This document shows, in pieces, positions 6,395 through 11,163 of a DNA stretch of 11,163 nt (positions are counted from its first letter, which is position 1; each line of letters opens with the position of its first letter). Where the stretch lies: positions 1-11,163 of the forward strand of contig CAZBNU010000132.1 in assembly GCA_964493075.1 (NCBI GenBank). The letters are read 5' to 3'. The notes beneath the pieces were generated by a model, which worked only from the letters and a program-made list of their open reading frames with translations, made no database searches and was not told the DNA's origin. Position numbers and translations under genes: made by a program. Origin of the DNA: SLFT01 sp964493075. Its GTDB lineage: Bacteria > Hydrogenedentota > Hydrogenedentia > Hydrogenedentales > CAITNO01.

Positions 6395-9229
6395 ATGAAC
6401 CCATTACAGCAAATACAAAAGGCATGTGCCTGTCCCATATTCCTGGATGACATAACACGAACGCTCTACGCGACCGATGCCTCGGTGTATCAGGTGACGC
6501 CCGCCGGGGTAGCTTTCCCTCGTAGTCTCGAAGAAACGGCGGCGGTGTTGGCGGCAACAGCGGCGGCCGGTGTGCCCATTTCCCCGCGTGGTGCAGGCAG
6601 CGGGTTGGCCGGTGCAGCATTGGGTGAAGGATTGATTGTTGATCTGGCACGACACAACCGATTTATCACCAATTTCGACCCCGAAGCGCGCACTGTCCGT
6701 GTTGGCGCCGGGGTGGTGCTGGATCAACTGAATGCTTTCCTCAAGCCCCATGGTTTGACCTTCGGGCCGGATGTCGCCACCAGTTCCCGCGCCACCCTCG
6801 GCGGTATGATTGCCAACGACAGTTCCGGTGCGCGGGCCCCCTTGTATGGCACGACAATCGAACATGTGCGCAGTCTTGAAATTGCCCTGCCCGACGGAAA
6901 GACTGCTGTGCTTAGCGCGGAATCACCGGATATGCAGGACATGCTCGCCCATGCACAGGAACAGATCGTTGGACAACGGGATGAAATCGAACGGCGTTTC
7001 CATCGCAACATCCCCAAACGTTGGCCGGGTTTTGGACTGAACCGATTTCTGGCCACGCTGGACGCGGGGAAGGTGGATTTTGGAAAATTGGTAGGCGGCA
7101 GCGAGGGGACGCTGTGCGCCGTATATGCCGCCACCATCGGTGTAGTACCGTTACCACCGGCGACCGGATTGGCGCTGCTGTTTTTTAATTCGGTAGAGGA
7201 GGCATTGCAGACTTCGGTGGACCTGCTCGATTTGGAACCGGCCAGTGTTGAGCAGATAGACGATATGCTTTACGATCAGACCAGGGGACAGCGTGTGTTT
7301 CAGGCGGCGCGGGAGTTGCTGCAACTGGATGCAAAACCCTGCCGTGCCATTCTGCTGGTGGAGTTTTACGATAACATCGAAGACAAACTTGCGGAAATTG
7401 CACGGCGTTCGCCGGGGATACGTCATCATATCTGCGCTACGGAACGGGAGAAGGCGCTGGTGTGGCATTTGCGCAAGGCGGGACTGTCGCTGCTTACGGG
7501 CTGTCCCGGCACTGCCAAGCCCACGGCGGGCATTGAGGATGTGTCCGTGCCGCCACGGCAGTTGCCGGAGTATGTGAGCGCGCTGCGTTCGGTCATGTCG
7601 CGGTTGGGACTGAAGGCGTCCTTCTACGGTCATGCCGCATCCGGACTGCTCCATGTGCGACCTGTGCTGGATTTGCACACCGCAGAGGACATCCGGAAAT
7701 TCCGGGAACTTGCCGGTGAGGTATCCGCATTAACCCGACAGTTCAACGGATCGCTCACCGCCGAACACGGCGTAGGTATCGCCCGCACGGAATATGTCGC
7801 CGATCATATTGGCCCCACATTGCTGAACGTCATGCGCGAGGTCAAGACCGCTTTTGATCCCAGGGGCGTAATGAACCCCGGCAAGATTTTTGATACCGGA
7901 CGCTTTCACATTGACACCGACTTGCGGCAGGGTGCAGGAGCGCAAATTCCGATTCCTTTTGAACCCATGCTGGAATTCGCCGCCAAGGATCATTCCTTCA
8001 CAGGCAACTTGGAACAGTGTAATGGATGCGGGGGCTGCCGTAAGGATGTACCCACCATGTGTCCCACCTATCAGGCGACGGGTGATGAACTCATGTCCAC
8101 ACGGGGCCGCGCCAACATCATCCGTGCGGTACTGGAAGGACGACTGGGCGATCCCGATAATCCGTTGAACAGCGAGGCGCTGGAACAGGCGTTAGGCAAT
8201 TGTTTGTCCTGCAAGGCCTGTGAAGAGGAATGTCCGTCCAATGTGAATATGGCGTTGCTGAAAGCGGAACTCCTCCACGCACAACATCGCCACTATGGAA
8301 CGCCGTTCCGGGCGCGTCTGTTAAGCCGTGTGGATGTGTTGAACGTGATGGGAAGCATTGCCCCACCCCTGGCAAACGCCACAATCAAGAACCCGCTGTT
8401 CCGTAAACTGCTGGAACAGGTGGCAGGCGTGGCCGCACAACGTCCATTGCCTACCTATGCACCGCAGCGCTTTGATGTGTGGTTCAAAAAACACAAGAAA
8501 AAGGAACAAGGAAAAGACAGGGGAGAGGTGCTGCTGTGGGATGACTGTTTTGTTCGGCATAATGAACCGAACATCGGACAAGCCGCCGTCAAAGTTCTGG
8601 AAGCCGCCGGCTACCGTCCCCGGCTGGTGCAGGGACACGCCTGCTGCGGACGGCCCGCCTTCAGCATGGGCAGGCTGGATGTGGCGCGGGATTTCGGCAA
8701 GCGCAATCTTTCCTTGCTCAAAAATAACGACCTGCCAATCATCTTTCTCGAACCCTCCTGTTACGCCATGTTCCGCGAGGAATACATTGAACTCAACCTC
8801 GACGGCGCAAAAGAAACCGCAGAGCGGGCTGTGCTCTTCGAGCATTTTATCGAAGCGCTCCTGCGCAAAGAACCCGACGCGCTGCCCCTCCAGCAAAACA
8901 ACCACGGCATCGCCATCCACGCCCACTGCCACGCCAAAGCGCTCACCGACACCAACGTCATGCTGCAGCTGGCGGCGCGCATGGCAGGCAGTGATGCGCG
9001 ACTCCTCGACAGCGGCTGCTGCGGCATGGCAGGCGCTTTCGGGGCCATGAAAGAAAAATACGACCTCAGCCTCGAAGTCGCCCAAGCCCTGAAAAACCTT
9101 CTCGATCCCCTACCCGCCGATACCCGCATCATCGCCTCCGGCGCCAGCTGCCGCCACCAGATCACTCATATTACTGACCGGCCTGTATGGCATTTCGCAG
9201 AAATCATTGCCGAAACCTTTGTGCCATAG
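6395..9229 (+). CDS. FAD-binding and (Fe-S)-binding oxidoreductase (D-lactate / D-2-hydroxyacid dehydrogenase type)
   Basis: This 944-residue protein fuses a GlcD-like flavin half to a GlcF-like iron-sulfur half and probably oxidises a D-2-hydroxyacid (D-lactate, glycolate or D-2-hydroxyglutarate), passing electrons to the respiratory chain. The N-terminal PCMH-type FAD domain shows PRGAGSGLAGAA (~62-74) and TLGGMIANDSSGARAPLYGT. The FAD-oxidase C-terminal domain shows YGHAASGLLHVRP, TAEHGVGIARTEY and MNPGKIF. Two 4Fe-4S sites follow: C542, C545, C548, C556 and C603, C606, C609, C613. Two cysteine-rich CCG segments have C750-C751 and C875-C876. Length is normal for the fused family (E. coli YdiJ is of this type). 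An ATG at 6395 with AAGGA at 6380-6384 is chosen over an in-frame start at 6158, which would overlap the lipoprotein gene by >200 bp. It lies 25 bp after that gene, so they are probably co-transcribed. The exact substrate cannot be read from sequence. The last ~350 bp use C-ending codons unusually heavily. Confidence 0.93.
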   Translation: MNPLQQIQKACACPIFLDDITRTLYATDASVYQVTPAGVAFPRSLEETAAVLAATAAAGVPISPRGAGSGLAGAALGEGLIVDLARHNRFITNFDPEARTVRVGAGVVLDQLNAFLKPHGLTFGPDVATSSRATLGGMIANDSSGARAPLYGTTIEHVRSLEIALPDGKTAVLSAESPDMQDMLAHAQEQIVGQRDEIERRFHRNIPKRWPGFGLNRFLATLDAGKVDFGKLVGGSEGTLCAVYAATIGVVPLPPATGLALLFFNSVEEALQTSVDLLDLEPASVEQIDDMLYDQTRGQRVFQAARELLQLDAKPCRAILLVEFYDNIEDKLAEIARRSPGIRHHICATEREKALVWHLRKAGLSLLTGCPGTAKPTAGIEDVSVPPRQLPEYVSALRSVMSRLGLKASFYGHAASGLLHVRPVLDLHTAEDIRKFRELAGEVSALTRQFNGSLTAEHGVGIARTEYVADHIGPTLLNVMREVKTAFDPRGVMNPGKIFDTGRFHIDTDLRQGAGAQIPIPFEPMLEFAAKDHSFTGNLEQCNGCGGCRKDVPTMCPTYQATGDELMSTRGRANIIRAVLEGRLGDPDNPLNSEALEQALGNCLSCKACEEECPSNVNMALLKAELLHAQHRHYGTPFRARLLSRVDVLNVMGSIAPPLANATIKNPLFRKLLEQVAGVAAQRPLPTYAPQRFDVWFKKHKKKEQGKDRGEVLLWDDCFVRHNEPNIGQAAVKVLEAAGYRPRLVQGHACCGRPAFSMGRLDVARDFGKRNLSLLKNNDLPIIFLEPSCYAMFREEYIELNLDGAKETAERAVLFEHFIEALLRKEPDALPLQQNNHGIAIHAHCHAKALTDTNVMLQLAARMAGSDARLLDSGCCGMAGAFGAMKEKYDLSLEVAQALKNLLDPLPADTRIIASGASCRHQITHITDRPVWHFAEIIAETFVP

Positions 9230-9230
9230 T

Positions 9231-9270
9231 TGTAGGGTGGGTGAAGAGCAGCGAAACCCACCATGTACGA
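9231..9270. repeat. Short palindromic element (REP-like) downstream of the dehydrogenase
   Basis: GGTGGGT (9236-9242) and ACCCACC (9256-9262) form a perfect 7-bp inverted repeat around a 13-nt loop, flanked by GTAG and ATGTACGAT. Elements of the form GTAGGGTGGGT...ACCCACC recur in intergenic regions of many bacterial genomes; this is from memory, not a search. It starts two bases after the stop codon. No T-run follows, so it does not look like an intrinsic terminator. Its repetitive nature may explain the gap four bases beyond it. Confidence 0.5.
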
Positions 9271-9273
9271 TAC

Positions 9274-9283
9274 NNNNNNNNNN
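9274..9283. other. Assembly gap of 10 N
   Basis: Ten unknown bases separate the palindromic element from a second, diverged copy of the dehydrogenase 3' end. A short N run like this often marks a scaffold join of uncertain size, so the true distance between the flanks should not be trusted. Confidence 0.95.
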
Positions 9284-9428
9284 CCCCTTACCCGAAGACA
9301 CCCACATCATCGCCTCCGGTGCCAGCTGCCGCCACCAGATTACCCACATCACCGATCGGCCTGCGTTGCATTTCGCAGAAGTGATTGCAGACGCATTACT
9401 ACAAACAGGAAAGCCAAAATCATCATGA
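9284..9428 (+). pseudogene. Partial second copy of the dehydrogenase C-terminus
   Basis: The frame ending in TGA at 9426-9428 reads PLPEDTHIIASGASC, then RHQITHITDRP..HFAE.IA and a unique tail (LLQTGKPKSS). It matches the last 40 residues of the complete upstream dehydrogenase at 30 positions. Many differences are silent, so this is an older or separately evolved copy and not a sequencing echo. It has no start codon of its own outside the gap. It may be the relic of a tandem paralogue, the end of a real gene whose body is missing at the gap, or a join between two strain variants. As it stands it cannot encode a working enzyme. Confidence 0.7.
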
Positions 9429-9436
9429 GGATACTA

Positions 9437-9445
9437 TGTTATAAT
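9437..9445 (+). promoter_or_regulatory. Extended -10 promoter of the toxin-antitoxin pair
   Basis: TG-T-TATAAT is a perfect extended -10 element (TG, one base, TATAAT) between the end of the duplicated gene fragment and the PIN gene. No good -35 box is visible, which extended -10 promoters tolerate. The start would be near 9452, leaving a leader of only about 10 nt that includes GGAG (9453-9456) before the ATG at 9462. Confidence 0.5.
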
Positions 9446-9461
9446 TACCCATGGAGTTTGT

Positions 9462-9914
9462 ATGCGAAAGCTTAGCATTTACATAGACACTTCGGTTGTA
9501 GGCGGGTGTTTGGATAAAGAATATGAGCAGGAAAGTTTAGCTTTGTTTGAGATGGCCCGAAAGGGCGATATCATATTTGTTGTTTCTGATGTGGTATTGG
9601 ATGAACTGGATAAGGCGCCTCAGCCTGTTCAAGAAATCCTTACTCTTCTTCCCAGCCATGCCCAGAAACTGGTTGAAAGTGACTATGAAAGTGAAAATCT
9701 CTGCGAGAAATATCTTGATGCCGGGGTTGTTGGTCCTGCTTCTTATAATGATGCACACCATGTTGCCATAGCGACGGTAGAGCGTACAGATATGATTGTA
9801 AGTTGGAATTTCAGACATATTGTCCATTTTGACAAAATCCGGGGTTTTAATGCCGTAAACATCAGGGAGGGCTACCCGTTAATAGAAATTCGATCACCAA
9901 AGGAGGTTGTTTAG
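9462..9914 (+). CDS. PIN-domain protein, VapC-like toxin (probable ribonuclease)
   Basis: This is a 150-residue single PIN domain, the expected size for VapC-type toxins, which cleave RNA with a Mg2+-binding acidic cluster. D9 in YIDTSVVGG, E48 in VVLDELD and D97 in YNDAHHVAIA are the likely metal ligands, and SWNFRHIV (114-121) is a conserved late block of this PIN subgroup. Start: ATG 9462 with GGAG (9453-9456) 5 nt upstream. Its stop codon overlaps a GTG that begins the downstream small gene, and AAAGGAGG lies in its last codons, so the two are translationally coupled. Base composition is more AT-rich than the dehydrogenase, suggesting horizontal acquisition. PIN assignment is firm; toxicity and RNA target are inferred. 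Confidence 0.88.
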   Translation: MRKLSIYIDTSVVGGCLDKEYEQESLALFEMARKGDIIFVVSDVVLDELDKAPQPVQEILTLLPSHAQKLVESDYESENLCEKYLDAGVVGPASYNDAHHVAIATVERTDMIVSWNFRHIVHFDKIRGFNAVNIREGYPLIEIRSPKEVV

Positions 9915-9916
9915 TG

Positions 9917-10153
9917 ATGGCAGACAAAATAGTTATTGATTGTGTTGAAATGAAAAACCGCATACAAGCCGAGTTACTACAGGAATATGCGGGATTAAGC
10001 ATGGAAGAGGAGCGGCTGGCGAGACGGAGGAAGTTGATGACTTCCGACAGCCTTGCTGCACGACTATGGCGAAGCGGCCATGAACAGCACTCAGCGACGT
10101 TAGCCATGCGTGAAGATACGGGCGCATATCCTTTGAATGAAAAGCAGCAGTAA
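9917..10153 (+). CDS. Small antitoxin-like partner of the PIN toxin
   Basis: This is a 78-residue charged protein. Residues 8-32 (DCVEMKNRIQAELLQEY..LS.EEE) resemble small proteins encoded next to PIN toxins of this subgroup, where the MK.RIQ helix and the acidic GLS.EEE turn recur; this is from memory. Residues 33-39 are arginine/lysine-rich, and the tail after W51 is polar with no recognised domain. A strong AAAGGAGG (9899-9906) sits inside the end of the toxin gene. ATG 9917 (10-nt spacing) and GTG 9914 (7-nt spacing, overlapping the toxin stop as TAGTG) are both possible starts. No classic DNA-binding fold is evident, so the mechanism is open. The antitoxin role rests mainly on its coupling to the toxin. 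Confidence 0.7.
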   Translation: MADKIVIDCVEMKNRIQAELLQEYAGLSMEEERLARRRKLMTSDSLAARLWRSGHEQHSATLAMREDTGAYPLNEKQQ

Positions 10154-10165
10154 ATACTGTAAAAA

Positions 10166-10170
10166 AAGGA
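10166..10170 (+). promoter_or_regulatory. Ribosome binding site that fixes a GTG start for the esterase
   Basis: AAGGA lies 10 nt before GTG 10181. The in-frame ATGs at 10211, 10220 and 10229 have no purine-rich site before them. Starting at GTG also gives a complete signal peptide with a charged N-region (WWKSD) before the hydrophobic core. Confidence 0.5.
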
Positions 10171-10180
10171 TGGTAAGCAC

Positions 10181-11163
10181 GTGTGGTGGAAAAGCGATAT
10201 AACCGGGTACATGTTAAGTATGACTACAATGCTCTTGTTCGTTTTTATAGGTGTGGGCTTTGTGACGAGTATTTCCGCAACGGCTGAAAGTGACTTTCCC
10301 CCAGTTGACCAGCTTGCCGAGATCACCTATCTGCCTGATCCGTTCCTGTTTCAGGATGGTGCGCGTGTCGCAACGCCCGAGGAATGGCGGAAGCGGCGCG
10401 AGGAAATCGTTGCCCTTGTTGAATATTATGAATACGGTCTCATGCCTCCGTCGCCGGGCAATATAACGGCGGAAGAGATGTCTTCCGAAACGGTATTTGA
10501 CGGAAAGGCACTGCTGCGGCGGGCGGTGCTCACAATGGGGCCGGAACAAAAATTCAAAATGACTGTTGCCCTTTATGTTCCTGTAGATGCCTCAACGCCG
10601 TTGCCGGTATTGTCGGCAATAGAACCGGTCTGGGATGAGGGGTTGCGTTCCGTGGCGGCAAAGGCAGTGGACCGGGGATATATTTTTGCCGGTTATGACA
10701 AACATGAACTGGACGAGGACAATGAAGACCGGTCGGATGGGGTGCATCCCCTGTATCCCGAATATGACTGGGCAACGTTGGCAGCCTGGGCGTGGGGAGC
10801 GATGCGGCTGGTTGATTATCTGTATACGCAGGATATTGTGGACAAGGAAAAGATTGCGCTGACGGGGCATTCCCGCGCAGGCAAGACGGCCCTGCTTGCC
10901 GCCGCGCTTGATGAGCGGATTGCTCTTGTCGCACCCCATGGTTCCGGTGCGGGCGGCGCAGGCTGTTTTCGCTTAGAAGGACACGGTGTTGAGACGCTTT
11001 CCATGATTACCCAGCCATCACGGTTTCATTACTGGTTTCATCCACGGTTCCGGCAATTTGCCCGCAAGGAAACGCGCCTTCCCTTTGACCAGCATTTCAT
11101 GAAGGCACTGATTGCCCCCCGTGTTCTGGTGTGCATGGAAGGACTGGACGACCTGTGGGCAAA
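10181..11163 (+). CDS. Secreted alpha/beta-hydrolase, CE15-like (glucuronoyl-esterase-related), 3' end outside window
   Basis: 327 codons are present and the frame runs off the right edge. Residues 1-35 are a signal peptide (hydrophobic 15-29; cleavage likely after SATA, before ESDF), so it acts outside the cytoplasm. The opening EEWRKRREEIVALVEYYEYG is typical of bacterial CE15-like esterases, which cleave ester links between lignin and glucuronoyl-xylan or act on related carbohydrate esters. The nucleophile is S231 in GHSRAGK and the probable catalytic histidine is H305 in PFDQH. EGLDDLWA near the edge carries the usual late-strand acidic region. Where many CE15 enzymes have ESG.GG, 23 residues after the serine, this one has HGSGAGG (Gly254), so the acid may come from elsewhere and the substrate may differ. 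It starts 27 bp after the antitoxin-like gene and may be transcribed from its promoter. Fold assignment is good; substrate is uncertain. Confidence 0.85.
   Translation, partial: MWWKSDITGYMLSMTTMLLFVFIGVGFVTSISATAESDFPPVDQLAEITYLPDPFLFQDGARVATPEEWRKRREEIVALVEYYEYGLMPPSPGNITAEEMSSETVFDGKALLRRAVLTMGPEQKFKMTVALYVPVDASTPLPVLSAIEPVWDEGLRSVAAKAVDRGYIFAGYDKHELDEDNEDRSDGVHPLYPEYDWATLAAWAWGAMRLVDYLYTQDIVDKEKIALTGHSRAGKTALLAAALDERIALVAPHGSGAGGAGCFRLEGHGVETLSMITQPSRFHYWFHPRFRQFARKETRLPFDQHFMKALIAPRVLVCMEGLDDLWA

Noticed and set aside
6358..6396. Overlapping TAATG between the lipoprotein stop and an ATG at 6369
   Set aside because: That ATG is not in frame with the dehydrogenase and opens no meaningful reading frame.
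8321..9085. 254-codon open frame on the minus strand
   Set aside because: It is antisense to the CCG and 4Fe-4S region of the dehydrogenase, whose conserved cysteines prove the plus-strand reading; the antisense peptide is low-complexity and has no recognisable domain.
9236..9262. Hairpin after the dehydrogenase as an intrinsic terminator
   Set aside because: The 7-bp stem has a 13-nt loop and is followed by ATGTACGATAC, with no run of T.
9207..9428. A separate 73-codon gene spanning the 10-N gap
   Set aside because: Its first part is out-of-frame dehydrogenase sequence plus the palindrome, and its second part is the duplicated gene end; the join depends on the placeholder gap length.

Overview
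The window looks like a stretch of chromosome from a Gram-negative, environmental, polysaccharide-using bacterium, probably known only from a metagenome assembly because it contains two runs of N. The evidence is a lipobox lipoprotein, Sec signal peptides, a very large GLUG/beta-helix surface protein, a CehA/McbA-like lipoprotein and a CE15-like esterase. This mix is familiar from Planctomycetota, Lentisphaerota, Verrucomicrobiota and Hydrogenedentota, but the sequence alone does not fix the phylum. No RNA gene, CRISPR array, integrase or transposase is visible.

Layout. Positions 1-4403 (minus strand) hold the first ~1,470 codons of one giant secreted protein: signal peptide, right-handed beta-helix, two Ig-like (DUF5011/HYR-type) domains, three ~312-residue GLUG modules, then the start of a third Ig-like domain that leaves the window. 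A 100-N gap lies in the second module, and comparison of the modules predicts that about 238 nt are really missing there. A 196-bp divergent intergenic region (4404-4599) carries a good sigma70-type promoter for the surface protein, with a perfect inverted repeat at its predicted transcription start, and a weaker promoter candidate for the rightward genes. Rightward come a lipoprotein of CehA/McbA type that has lost several expected metal ligands (4600-6369) and, 25 bp later, a 944-residue FAD plus Fe-S dehydrogenase of the D-lactate/D-2-hydroxyglutarate type (6395-9229).

After that gene lie a short palindromic element, a 10-N gap and a diverged second copy of the last ~40 codons of the dehydrogenase (9284-9428). 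Next is a two-gene PIN-domain toxin-antitoxin-like module with the toxin first (9462-9914 and 9914/9917-10153), preceded by an extended -10 promoter. The window ends inside a secreted alpha/beta-hydrolase resembling CE15 glucuronoyl esterases (from 10181).

How the genes relate. The lipoprotein and dehydrogenase are probably co-transcribed, but no shared pathway is evident. The toxin-antitoxin pair is a self-contained accessory cassette at a site already marked by a duplication and a palindromic repeat. The surface protein and the esterase both point to an exported, substrate-attached lifestyle. I see no clearly new multi-gene system. The strongest leads are the ligand-poor CehA-like lipoprotein, the operator-like palindrome, the duplicated gene end and the reversed toxin-antitoxin order.
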